DNA of 64,000 nt from Viridothelium virens (taxonomy: Eukaryota; Ascomycota; Dothideomycetes; Trypetheliales; Trypetheliaceae). Position 1 is the stretch's first letter, and every line of letters begins with the position of its first letter. Under the pieces are notes generated by a model that had not been told where the DNA came from, made no database searches, and worked only from the letters and a program-made list of their open reading frames with translations. Made by a program: the position numbers and the translations under genes. Shown here one piece after another: positions 1-11,246 of the stretch. The stretch lies in NCBI GenBank assembly GCA_010094025.1, contig ML991828.1, positions 124,001 through 188,000 of the forward strand. The letters are read 5' to 3'.

Positions 1-656
1 GAGAGCTGACGAGGGCACAGAAAGTTTCCTCTTATCCTAGGATCAGGGGAAAACACGACACTGAGTGGTGAAGGCTGAAAACAATGCGAGTTGCCAATGG
101 GCAATGTATACGTTCGCTACTCTATTGATACTTTCAACTATGGGAACTGCATGGTTCTTTCCGTCATCAGCCACGCAAGCGATGTTTGGTCGGCAAGGGA
201 AAGGACGCGTAATTCATGTAGACGGAAAGCATCAGCTGCAAGTTTGAACTGGGAGCAGGCCTATCAAAATACCTTCGATGTGTCGTAATGTATGACCATC
301 TCCTTACAGCTAGGTCCGCAAGTAAGGAACTGTGAAGACCTGATCCATGTCCGAGTTATGAGTTACGTATGCCTCATCACATTAAGACGATTCTTAGGTG
401 GTTGGCCTGGCAGCTCTTTTGGCTGGCAACTTTCGGACGGCGGCCATAGACGCAACTTCAGAGGTGACATAAGGATACAAGGAGCACTGAATTTGTACTA
501 TACACAAGTAGTGGCACAATGTATACCATACAGCAGCAAACAGGTTGCTGTCGAGATCTTATTATTTACTGCTTTGTCCACTGTCCCGTTCCTTCCACCT
601 CCTCCCCATCAATCTTCTTAACTGACTTTCCTGTCAATTGCACCTCCACCACCGCC
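1..656. other. Left-edge intergenic region
   Basis: I see no supportable gene here. Only short frames without domain character are open on either strand. The right part is the 3' flank of the SLS1 gene, whose stop codon lies at 657-659 on the minus strand. A pyrimidine-rich stretch at about 585-720 overlaps the 3' end of that gene. Confidence 0.6.
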
Positions 657-3645
657 TCATCTGAGTACCTCAATGCCCTCCTCCCCCTCCGTCTCCTCAT
701 CACTCCCCCTGAGCAGATCCGCGATAGTCGACCCTTCCCTTTGCCTCCATCTCTCGCGTTCCTTGACTCCTAACCACTCATTCATCCTCTCATTCGTAAC
801 GTCTGTCACCGTCTTCGCCGCCATCGAAGGATCCGGCTCGAAATCCTCATCGAGTTCGTTTTGATCGGAGCCAGGGTCGTATTTCTGGATCGGTTTGAAG
901 TAATCTACTGCGCCGGGACGCCAACCCATGGGCTGCGTGTAGACTGATGGGCGCGGATTGGAAGCCAGAGAGGTGAGACGGAGAGCGGAGCGAATGAAGG
1001 AGTGCACATCAGAGTAAGGCAAAGTCGAGCGAGAGGCGACTTCCTCTGGAGCTTCTGTCTTTGTGGTATCTTGTTTAGGCTCCCTGTTCCGGGATCTGAT
1101 GCCGAATTGCGGGGCCACATAGTGATGGAATCCATCGGCTTCGTTGTCTGTGCCTTCACTTTCTTGGTGCTGTCTTTGGCCTGCTTGAAGATAACTCTGT
1201 GGTCTAGCATGACCGATTGCCGAGCTCCGGGAGGACTGCGCTTTACCCGAGGCATGACGTTTTAGCTTCAGATTAACCTCATTGTAACTCCCACCAATTC
1301 GACCACCCTCAACGCCCTTAAATTCCAATAGATTACCGTCGAAGTCGAACGCCATTCCCTGATGCTGTTCTAAAGTAGCAAACATGTAATCTATCATGAC
1401 TGGTTTCGCTCCAATGGCAATGCTATTCTTCTCCTGTTGCACGGGATTTGACGAATTTGGGAGGGGGTGAGGAATTGGTATGCGTAATGAGGGAGGAGCA
1501 CGGAGCTTTGAATTTGCTTCGATGTAACTTCGTCTCAATTCTGAGCAGAACGCAGACACATTTTGGTGATCAAGAAGGTCCTTTGTACCGTGCATCAGCG
1601 ATTTGGTCTCAATCCGCAAGTCTGATCTTTCTGAGGGAAGCAGAACATTCGTAATTGATAGTGTAATTGGAGCACAAATGCTGCGAAGTTCAAGCGAAGC
1701 TGGAGTAACATCAAAGTACAAATGGATTTCAGGATATTCCAGAATTGCGCTAGGTCCTTCCTTAGTGAATGGAGACGGTATGAGTGTTAACTTAAGTTTA
1801 GTCGTCCAAGACTGCCCTTCAAAGTCCAGATGTTTCAAGAATGGCAGTAGTCCAGAAGACTCAGGAGAAAACACCAGGCTTTTGTGAAAGTTAATGCCTC
1901 TTGTTCTCGAACTGATTTGTGTGGCGTTTGTTAGGAAATTTTCACCATCATGGCTGTGAGGATAAATAGCATGTCCAAGCGTCGCAGAAACCCTATGTGT
2001 AGGAGCTACGCGCCAATATCGAGTGTACTGGCGGGGATCTGTATGGTTCTGGAAAGTCTGTTGAGAAATGTTATTGGTGAGTTTGGATATGAACTCATCC
2101 GAACAGGCTAGGTCTGGTTCCGAAGAACCTCCATTCTCCATTGTGGATGATACTGGTTTCTTAGAAGCTCGTTTCGCAGGTTGTACCCATCTACTGAAAA
2201 GTTGAGATGCGCAAGTGAATGGTCGACTGCTGTATGGCACGAAGCTTCGAATCAGATCGTTCTGCTGACTATCATCCATTGTAGTCGTTGATGAGATCCT
2301 TTTCGGGAGATGTAACAAAGGAAGGAGCATTCGCTGTGCATCATCTAGATCTGTCTGGAGGATAGAATTGAGAACGATCTGCCTAATTTAGCTAAAGTGC
2401 CAATGGGTTGTAGTGGTTGGCACTTTACCTCTTGTCCAACAACTTGGATCACTGTTCTGGTTTGTCTCTCTATTTCCCTCATACGATCCCAATCAAAGAA
2501 TGGAGAGTCGTCCTGATCTTTGGAAGATGCTTGCGAAAGTCCATCCTTCAAATGACGTACATCAATATGCTTGCTGGAAAGGTTGGAAAGCATTTCACCG
2601 AGGTCGCGTACGGTATTCCGAGCGGTGCGTAGATCAGTAGTGACTCTAATTATTGCCGTTGTTTCCCCCGAAAATGCTTCGACCTTGGCTCTACTACGAT
2701 CTCGCATACGTTCTAAATGTGAAGGTTCTGGATGTTGTTAGCGAATGTTGCCAGTCTGTGGATGAGTTCCTACTTACGTCCAAGTGTCAGCAGTGAGAGC
2801 TGCCAAGGCTGCACACCAACTTCGATTTCTCCCGTTACATCTTCAGCTTCTTGTACTTGTATTCGCCAGTGATCTTGCATCAACCTTGTCACCAAGGCGC
2901 TCTTCGGTGATTTTTGCTCCACCCCGTCAGGTTGTAGTCTCCCCTGCACCGGAAGCCGTTTAGATGTTGAGGATTCGCCAGGTTTCCAGATGGACTGGAA
3001 TAAAAAGACCGGATCGGGGCCTGTATGCGGTGAAGAGGGTCCAACTGCAGGTAAGGTCCTCTCTACATATTCCATAAGTTGCTCCGTGGTGTAGCCTTTG
3101 AAGAGAATGTCGAAGACGTCATCGTACTCCGTCGTCGATACAGATATTGGTGTATATCGGCTCCCTCCCATATTTGCACGCAACTTATCGAGATTTGCGT
3201 TAATTTGATATTGATCTGGAGCATCTTTTTCCGAGCCCACCATCTTCACTATTGCCTCTTGTGAAAGATGTGAAAGATTTTTCTTACGCACATCATCCTT
3301 GAGCGATATCGATCTCCATTTTCGCTTTTTTGGGCTCTCGCCGCCTTCTTCATCGCGTAGGAGTATAACCTCGGCAGGTTTCCCCAGAGAATCGATGCCA
3401 AGCTTGGCAGAATTTTTGCCACGCTGATCAATCAGTGGGCTATATAGGCTGTTTTTGGGTTGCCTCTTCTCATGAACTCGACGTATGACACTCTCTGCTG
3501 GTCCCTTTTCTGGAGAGAAGACATGCTGCGAAGCTATAGTGGTGCTTGAAAAGCGGCGTCGCAATCGGTCCGGTCGTAGTCGAGAGATCAAGCGCAGCTG
3601 ACATCGAAGGCATATCGTTTCGAGGGGCGCAAGGGAGGTGTACAT
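657..3645 (-). CDS. SLS1: Sls1-like mitochondrial membrane protein
   Basis: Three exons are joined on the minus strand: 3645-2778, 2712-2429 and 2378-657, giving 957 residues. The introns are 65 and 50 nt with GTAAGT/TAG and GTAAAG/CAG ends and keep the frame exactly. The ATG at 3645 is chosen because the frame upstream has no other ATG. The N terminus is rich in Arg and hydroxylated residues with no acidic residues in the first 35, as expected of a mitochondrial presequence. Sls1 in budding yeast is a mitochondrial inner-membrane protein that works with the mitochondrial RNA polymerase to couple transcription to translation of mitochondrial genes. The match here is by overall architecture (presequence, basic middle with a helical segment, long C-terminal region ending in an acidic tail), so the name is an inference. 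The C-terminal about 150 residues are low-complexity and probably disordered. Confidence 0.72.
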
Positions 3646-4149
3646 ATGATCGCGCCACAATGAACCGAGCTGCTGGTGGAGCTTGCAGACAGAAAGCTTT
3701 TGAGATCGAAAGGCTTTAGTTTTAGCCGATATTCTGCCGGCCGCGCTGATCTCTCACCCTCTTAAAATACCCAGCACGTGCACCCACGCCAGCTATGATA
3801 TATCAAGCAAACAGACTGTGGTGGCTCTGGCAGTTCTTGAGAGAAAATTTCTCGGTTCGGCCACGTTGTCTACGGCAATTCAGAAATGAGGATATTCAGG
3901 ATCATTCGCACAAAACTGTCAACGCCATAGGACTTTGCGGGAGTCCGGGATCACCGTCACGCTAGAGTCTCGGAACGGCAAGAAAGAGGATGTGAAGCAT
4001 GTAAATTTGGAAACTAATGCAAATGATATCAAAGTCTTATACAAAGTTAGCTCTCGTTCAAGGAGTCCCTTACGGATCTTCTGCGAATGGCGCTGTTCCT
4101 GGCCTTGCGCTCTGGCCTCTTTCCCTTCTCCTTCGATCTGCGTACAACT
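3646..4149. other. Intergenic region between SLS1 and the FNT gene
   Basis: This 504-nt spacer separates two minus-strand genes. It holds the 3' end of the formate/nitrite transporter gene and the SLS1 promoter. Overlapping open frames on the plus strand at 3935-4374 are shadows of the transporter's last exon plus spacer. No gene is called. Confidence 0.6.
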
Positions 4150-5499
4150 TTAAGCCTGGCTGTCACCGCTTGTCTTTTCGGTCATCCTCTCCTTGTGTGT
4201 CTTTGCGTAGGGACTACCGTCCCCAAGCTCCCTTCCTATCTGGCTTATCATTTGCCCGCTCGAATTTGGCAGCTGGTTTCCCAAATCTTCAGAACTTGTT
4301 GTTTCGGGATCGTGTCCATGAATCACGCCGTTAGTTCTTCCTATTGCTGTACCATTGACCTGTGTGATAGCTAGTCAGGTGCTAATTTGTCCGAAGACGT
4401 GGAGCAAGGAGGCACTGTGGCTTACTTGTTGTCTGTCATTGGTCGTCACTCGCATTGGCCCACCGGCTTCCATAGCTGAAGCTAAGCTCTCGATGTTGAA
4501 ATCGATCGAAACGCCGACATCGCCTGTGAGGTAGAGGTACCAGTAAGGCGTTGCAACGAAGAGACCTCCACCCACGATATTTCCCAAGAGAGTTGGTATC
4601 ATTGACTTCCAGATGTAATAGCCAACGCCGAAAGGGGCACCGCACCAGATGCCTAAGCATATGACATGTCAGAGAAATAAATAAAGTCGTAGAAACAACA
4701 TCAGAACAATAGATGCATCTTTGACATACCCATGGGAATGAAAAACATATTCGCGATTACATGATCAAGCGCCAACGCTACAAACGTCGCCGTCGGCCAC
4801 CAAATCGCAGCAATCTTACTTATTACCTCTCTGCTCGTGATGCTTATGAACACAGCGAAGCATACTAGCCAGTTCGCTCCGATCCCCCGTAGAAAGATCT
4901 GGTGCCATCCTGGCTGCTGTGCCTTCTGGGTTGCGAGCCTGACAGCAGCTTGCTGATATTCAGGCGATTCCTCAAAGACACCGCCGTAGCCAGTGATGAT
5001 AGCCATGAAGAAGAGCGTGCCAGCAAGGTTGCCGAAGAAAGAGAAGAGCCAGGAGATAGCGACATCTTTAATTGTGATGCGGCGATGGAGGAGGGCGGTT
5101 GTCATAAACTAGACTGCTTTTGAGCCATCTGGATAGATGCGACGTGGATTGGATTGACTGTACCATGACATTGGAAGTGAATAGGTCGGCCCCGCTCAAA
5201 ACAATCATGACGAGCCCTATAGGGAAGACCAATGCGGCAATGGTGCGAATGAGGCCAGGAGCATTGTCCTGATACCAGGGCGACGCGTTGGTGCTCACTA
5301 AGATGGCGCAGCTTTGAAATTCCAGTTAGTCTTATGATATCTTTGTTACTGGTCTTGAGTGTTTGGAAGTATACCTAAACCCTATCAAAGGTCCGGCCAT
5401 GAAAGAGTTCCAGAACAGCTTATCAAGACGCATGTGAGCCTTTTTACATCCAATCCTCGACACCAACTCGATTGTCTGCTGGGGCGTGAAAGCGTCCAT
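4150..5499 (-). CDS. Formate/nitrite transporter family protein (FNT, NitA-like)
   Basis: Five exons on the minus strand (5499-5375, 5311-5164, 5108-4730, 4652-4426, 4359-4150) encode 362 residues. FNT proteins are pentameric membrane channels for small monovalent anions such as nitrite and formate; in Aspergillus NitA imports nitrite. Family hallmarks are visible: the N-terminal PxxxxELVSRxGxKKAHMRLDK stretch, the STNASPWYQ and ADLFTSNVM segments, the WLFSFFGNLAG helix and the DHVIANMFFIPMGIW motif, ending in GNIVGGGLF. Six hydrophobic segments are expected from the family. The second exon begins after an AAG acceptor; it is supported because it preserves the spacing between the GF and STN motifs, and a CTAAC branch site lies 14 nt upstream. 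The last exon encodes a 69-residue polar cytoplasmic tail. Three GATA-type sites lie 445-552 nt upstream. Nitrite as the substrate is inferred, since formate cannot be excluded. Confidence 0.88.
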
Positions 5500-6461
5500 G
5501 ATATGGTCTAAGCAAACCCTCAATTCGAAATGGGCCCAGTCCACGCACGAAGACCCCCTCAACGCATACGGGGGAGACAGCTTTCACAGAAGCAGAGTAA
5601 AAGGGAGCAAGTGTCACCATTGAGCTGACCCAGAGCCTTGTGAAAGGCCGAGAGAGCCACCATTTAAGTAGAGGCCAGCCCAAGCAGCATTTGTTCCTGC
5701 ATCATCGTCATACGACATCCGTCGTTCCGTCCGGCATGATCCGTATCTCATGATCCACGAACAAGGACAGAGCCAGCGGAGAAAGGGGCAACTTAACAAC
5801 CATCGTGAACAGGGTCCGGGATTGACGAGAAAAATTGTGAAAGCAAGATCGGAGCAAATGGCGCACGTCTTGAATTTAAAAGGGATGAGATTGCAGAGGA
5901 AGAAGAATCTAGCTAAGGGGAAAGACGGGCTGAGCGGATATCTTGATAGTTATGGAGTACTTTGTACCTAACTGTGCTTATCTTTGCCATAGGTGCTCGA
6001 GTCGCTGGTATGCGGGTGGGATTGGCTGCAGGAGAGCAAGGGCATAGATAAAAGAATGAGTAGTGGGCATATGAACATGTCGCATGCCAGCGAGAGCGAG
6101 AAAGGGCCGAAATCCGGCCACCAGTACTTGTGATGGGAACTTGGATTATGCAGTGTAATGCTGGTGAGTGCAAATGGTGATTTTGGTGGTCAGCTACCTC
6201 AGCATGCTAAGATATCTCAAAATATTCCACGTCCCGCTTCTGATTGGTTGGTGGTTCTGACAGTTCATCTTGTCTCATATTCTCTCTCATGAACATTTTC
6301 TTTCCAGAACCGGATTATTGACACTTTCCGCGACCGCAGTACAAAGATGCGTTCAAGTAAAGCCTTCTTTCGATGACGGTCGTACTTGGGGTTTCGTGAA
6401 AGTCTCGCCTGCGGATTCGGTGGACAACATGCCCTAGTATCTCGCTTGAAACATATCCAGC
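5500..6461. other. Divergent promoter region (FNT gene / EFM4)
   Basis: This 962-nt region separates two divergently transcribed genes. It contains three HGATAR matches (5944-5949 plus, 5978-5983 minus, 6046-6051 plus), the site type bound by the nitrogen regulator AreA/Nit2. No gene is seen. Confidence 0.55.
5944..6051. promoter_or_regulatory. Cluster of three GATA-factor type sites
   Basis: TGATAG at 5944-5949, TTATCT (AGATAA on minus) at 5978-5983 and AGATAA at 6046-6051 all fit HGATAR. In fungi paired HGATAR sites mediate AreA/Nit2 nitrogen control. The neighbouring minus-strand FNT gene is a sensible target. No NirA CTCCGHGG site was noticed nearby. Short sites occur by chance, so this is weak evidence. 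Confidence 0.3.
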
Positions 6462-7372
6462 ATGTCCGAATCCAGCAGACAGTACCTGAAGCCGAGCCCG
6501 CTTGGGACCAAAGACTAGTAAGTTGGTTGACTACATTTGCATCTTCCATCCTCACGGAAACTCCGCTATCCCATCAACACTTCTTGCACGTTTCCCATCC
6601 ACCCACTCATCCTCTTCCTTCCAGCTGGGATACGACCTACGCCAACGAACTCTCCAATCACGCCGCCAATCCCTCCGACTCAGGCACCGTCTGGTTCGCC
6701 GACTCGGATGCCTCCCCCAAGATCCTCGCCTACCTCGAGTCTCTCTCCCAGGACGGCCTGCTCGATCCCTCGTCTGCGCGCTTCTTGGATCTCGGAACGG
6801 GCAATGGCCATATGCTGCTGGAGCTCAGGGAAGAGGGTTGGACAGGAGAGATGCTGGGCGTCGACTACAGTGAAGGGAGTGTGAGTCTGGCGCGGAACGT
6901 GGCGGCCGCCGTGACGGCGAGGAGTGAGACGATGGAGGAGGAGAGTGTCATAGAGGGGGCAGAGGTGGATGACAACGCGGTTAAGGAAGTGGATGTAGGT
7001 GAGGAGGCATGCACAAAGGCACTGCACTTTGCAGTTTGGGATATTCTCCACGACGAGCCGGCAGACTGGCTCGGTGAGGGGTTCGACGTGGTGCTGGATA
7101 AGGGGACATTTGATGCAATTAGTTTGAGTGCGGAGATGGATGGTGTGGGTAGGAGGGCGTGTGAGAGTTACAGGGAACGGATGGAGAGGTTGGTGAAGGT
7201 GGGCGGTTTCTTGCTAGTGACGAGCTGTAACTGGACAGAGGAGGAGTTGAGGGGGTGGTTTGATCAGGGCAAGCTGGCGTATTGGGGTAGACTAAAGTAT
7301 CCAACTTTTATGTTTGGAGGGGTGAAGGGACAGACAATTTGTAGTCTATGTCTAAGGCGGCAGACCAGCTAA
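6462..7372 (+). CDS. EFM4: Protein-lysine methyltransferase Efm4 (METTL10 family)
   Basis: Two exons, 6462-6517 and 6625-7372, give 267 residues. The ATG at 6462 is chosen because the short first exon encodes PSPLGTKDY, which splices through GTAAGT...CCAG to WDTTYANEL and so rebuilds the family's LGTKxYWDxxYxxEL N terminus. The 107-nt intron would otherwise be read through. Motif I of the Rossmann methyltransferase fold is FLDLGTGNGHMLLEL at about residues 72-86, followed by GVDYSEGSV, and a later DVVLDKGTFDAIS motif is typical of this group. Yeast Efm4 methylates a lysine of translation elongation factor eEF1A using S-adenosylmethionine, in the cytosol. An acidic insertion of about 35 residues (about 125-160) between the second and third strands is longer than usual. 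Confidence 0.9.
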
Positions 7373-7905
7373 GATGGCGGCTGAAAAGGTGAAGACATGG
7401 AGTGTGTATGATACTGATTGCCATTTGCGTCTGGGTGAACTAAGGCATTAGGGGTCTCAGAAACGACATAGAGAAGCTATGCTACCACAAGTAATGAAAT
7501 CATACAAGGAGCCGTCGAAGTGTACAGGCTGTTTCTTTCTCTACGGAGTGCTTATCACCCGATACTACTTAGTCACACTCGCACTCAAACTCGCCTAATG
7601 CACCTGGCCCAGCCATTCGCTTTGCCGATGCCTTCGCGCTGTGGGTATTCGTCATGAGAGAAAGAAAGTGAAAAGGACATTCGTGAAAGCAAAGGATTGG
7701 GATCAAAATAGCGCATGCTCGCCCATCCACCAACGCCAGCGTCAAACTGGAGGAAATACTCTTATGCTCGGCCATCTGTCGTTTGATTCCCCGCCTGCTG
7801 TAGAGGGGCGTATGGGTTGAATTTTCCTTACCATGTGAGGCCACATATGGACTCATCTGAAGAGATATGCATGCATCCATGCTCAAGTGAATTTCGTCAA
7901 CGCCG
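7373..7905. other. Convergent intergenic region EFM4 / GRR1
   Basis: This 533-nt region lies between the stop codons of two convergent genes. Antisense open frames around 7569-7979 are short and lack domain character. No gene is called. Confidence 0.6.
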
Positions 7906-9904
7906 CTAGTCCCCAGCCATGATTTCGCTCCCCTCCCCAAACTCCTCATCCTCATCAATTGCCGTTGCACCCATTGCACCCATCAATCCATTCACGTTCA
8001 CACCGCCCTGCGCCTGTGCCTGAGAGTGTGGGTGTGGATGTCCGTCTCCAATTGCGACCCCGTGGTAGCCGAATTGATGATCAGGATGGTCCGCAGCTCC
8101 ATCACCGAGCATAACACCACCTCCGATTGGGGGGTCAGGTCCGTCCTCACCGCCGTCGTCAAACATGGTTGTCTCTCCGTCATATGCATTGGAAGCGGTA
8201 GCCTCCTCGTTAAGATAGGCGCGAAGACGACCGACGCCTGGACCAGAGAAAACACAAAAGACGTCGCGCTGGTGGTCATTGAACTCTGTAAGGCTCATCA
8301 GCATACTATCTTCAGGAAATTTTTGGTACAATAAACGGATGGTGCGTACCTGCAGGAGCTTCTCGGCAGAAATGGATGAGCTCCTCTCTGAGGAAAGCTT
8401 GCACACCAGTGAGACTGAGATGAGTAAGACGAGGGCAATTATTCAGAAGAGCGTGTATTCCATCGAGGCTCAGCAGCGTGCAATAACTCAAATGCACTCT
8501 CTCCAATGAGCTCGGTTGAAGAGGCCCTCCTTGTCCGGCTTGCTTCGGCTTTGCAAGCGCAAGAATACTGCGATCAGTGATGCTGCCACATTTTACCAAT
8601 CCGATTCTCTTGAGCTTAGGGAGTGCGGCAAGCTGCTGAACTGACATGTCGGTGAGATTTTGGCAACATGCAAGATCAATGTACCGGATCCGGTTGCAAA
8701 GTTTGACAAGCTGCGTTACCCCTACGTCGGTTATCCGAGCACAGTGTCCGAGATGAATGTAGTGTAGATTCTTCCCAAGTTTGGTGATTGACATGACTGC
8801 CCTATCCGTAATCTGTCGACATTTGGCAAGGACTAGGTTTCTAAGCCTTGGGGCAGCAGTAATTATTTTCTGGACTCCAGCGTCTTGGAGTTCGCCGCAG
8901 TCGGTAAGATCGAGTATTCGCAAGCTTTCGTACGTAGCGTCTTGTGGGAGCTGAAGGAAGGCATTGTCGGTGATTCGGCCACAATGCTGGAGCCGTAGTT
9001 CACGAAGTTGACGGCCACCGTCGATAAGAGCCGTGACTGACTCATCCTCAAGAGACCTGCAGTCATGCAGATCGATTTCAAGAATTGAGTGGCAGTTATC
9101 TGCGAAGGTCATGATGGACTTGTCAGTGAGCTGGGTGCAACCATTGAACTTCAGCCTCTTGACATGTTTACAGCTCTTCGCGACTGCCTCCAAGGAATCA
9201 TCCGTAATCTTCCTACAATTTGTGACATTCAAGCCCTGGAGCCTCAAGCAGTGTTGCGCGACTTTTTTCATCGTCTTATCTGTAATGTGCTCCAAGCCAG
9301 TGATATCAAGGGCCAAAAGATTCCTATTACCATCAAGCAAAGGCGCCAAGCCCAGGTCGGTAAGCTTTGAGCAATTCGTCAAGGTCAAGCGTTCGATTCT
9401 CTTGCATCCCGAAAAAGGCAGTATAGTGCCATCGCTGACTTGATTGCCGAGCTGTGTCAAGTTTAATCGCTTGATCAAGTCGTGATAGGCAAAATAGCTG
9501 TCCACTGCTCGAATTGATCTTGTGACATTGTGTAGACCTTGCCAGTTGTCAGTGTGGGGCCGAAGCCACAGCAAGCCCACTGCATTTCTTGCCCAGTCTT
9601 TCGACACAAGCATGCATGATCTCAGATCTGCGGGACTCGTTGACAGCCTTGTGAATATTGCAATGAGAAGCTCGGCAGGTAAGCGGCATATGGGCGATCT
9701 TCGACATCTTTCCCCGAAGTCGCGGACGGAGTCTGGCGAAATGTCTCGAGATATCGATCCGCCTAATGATGATTGAGAGTCGTTGGGATGAAGCATAAAG
9801 GAGTCATTATCGTCATCTTGGCCTCGCTCCGGAGAGGTCGAAGCGGATGATTCGGAGTCAGAGACGTGAGACATGCGTTGCTCGCGGCGGCTGCGGGAGA
9901 CCAT
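7906..9904 (-). CDS. GRR1: SCF ubiquitin ligase F-box/LRR protein Grr1 (GrrA)
   Basis: Two exons, 9904-8350 and 8285-7906, give 644 residues. The 64-nt intron (GTACGC...TTACAG) rejoins FCREAPA to EFNDHQRDVFCVFSG, the conserved Grr1 end segment. The ATG at 9904 is the first in frame and sits in a good ACCATGG context; the frame is open further upstream but only with a TTG. An F-box (CRLPAELLIAIFTRL) lies near residue 70, followed by about 13 leucine-rich repeats of the LTNCSKLTDLGL type. Grr1 recruits phosphorylated substrates to the Skp1-cullin-F-box ligase; in yeast it controls G1 cyclins and glucose sensing, and in Aspergillus GrrA is required for ascospore formation. A Gly/His/Asp-rich C-terminal tail ends the protein. 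Confidence 0.92.
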
Positions 9905-11246
9905 GGTGGTTGTAGTTGTGGAATTTGGATCTGGCCTGAGTGGGTGTTGCACAAATTCTGTAGCTGGTCGTGAGCGCAGCAAAATACGAACGAATCTCAA
10001 GAGCCGTCAAGCCGCTATGTAACGTTTCCTCCCTAAGGCGCCGATGATATCAAATGGCAGAATTGAATTACACGTCAAGGGCTAGGACGGAGTGAAAAGA
10101 AACCGACTCCCCGCGATTTGCGCTCGGGGAGCACCAGGAGTAGTATGAGGCGGAAAATCCCGTTCGTTAGCTTTCGAGGGGCAGGGCTAGTCGTGGGAGC
10201 GATGTTGACGTCGTTCGTAATCTGCAATGATCAGCTCGCCAGCTGAAGGATCGAGCTACTTCAAGCAGATGCAGCAGCTATGCAGGACGATTGCAAGGAG
10301 GATATCGAGGGAGGAAAACACGAGAGATGGACGGAGGAGAGCACGGAGAGGTCAGGGGAGATGAAGGCTGGCCACAGGTGTCGAGGTTGCTGGCGTGATG
10401 CTTGTGCGGCGCCGTGGGTTGCTTGTGTTCGCTGGCAAACTTGCAGGGGCTGGCCTGGGCCCTGTCACGCGCTGCTCCATCAACCGCAGCCCACACGCGA
10501 CCCAGTGTCTGGACCTGGACTGTACGATCTGGCTCTGCAAGATGACGGGATTGAAGGGTGGCAAGCTATTTCAGGGGAAAAAACAATTGCTTGAAAAACA
10601 ATGGCTAGATCTTGTTAAGCGACCCGTTCACACACACAGCATGACTATCGAGCCCATCTATCTTTCCCACTACTGCCAAGTGGCCTTGATGAGTTAGGAC
10701 CATTATTGTTGGAGGGCATAAAGCTCGACGCGATTTGGGGGAGCCTACGTCGAGAGCTGGGAACATATACTGAAGCCTACGAGAAACGTCACCATCCGCT
10801 CTGAGTGTTATTGAGTTACGAGTAGCCGTGTGCGGTGTCCCGACTTGATAGGCAACAAGCCGAGAGCATAAGATATATATATGGTATTCTCACTGCCACA
10901 AGGCCCTTCAGCTCTTTAGAATAGCCAATGCTCCAGAACGAACAATTGATTGGCGAAATGACGCTGTTGTCTCTTTATGCCCTTTTAGAACCATCTCTCG
11001 AGCTCTATGGTTGTTTCATAGCGACCGTGTAGCAACGTCATCCTCTGGCCGTTTCACGCCCCCAGGCCGCTTTTGAGTCGACGAGACGTCCACCTGCCAC
11101 CAGTTCTCTCCAAGTCACCATCCCATTACCGCTCACCTGACCACAACCGCTTTTTGGTCCTCTAACACCGTACGATTTTGAAGCGATGATATAATTGTCA
11201 AGAACACCTATTCAGTGCTTCGGGGATCTCCTTGCGACTGTAGAGA
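9905..11246. other. Divergent promoter region GRR1 / kinase
   Basis: About 1.3 kb separates the two start codons. Short overlapping plus-strand frames at 10280-10697 have no recognisable domain. A short AT run lies at 10873-10882. A CT-rich tract precedes the kinase start at 11100-11170, typical of fungal transcription start regions. Confidence 0.55.
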
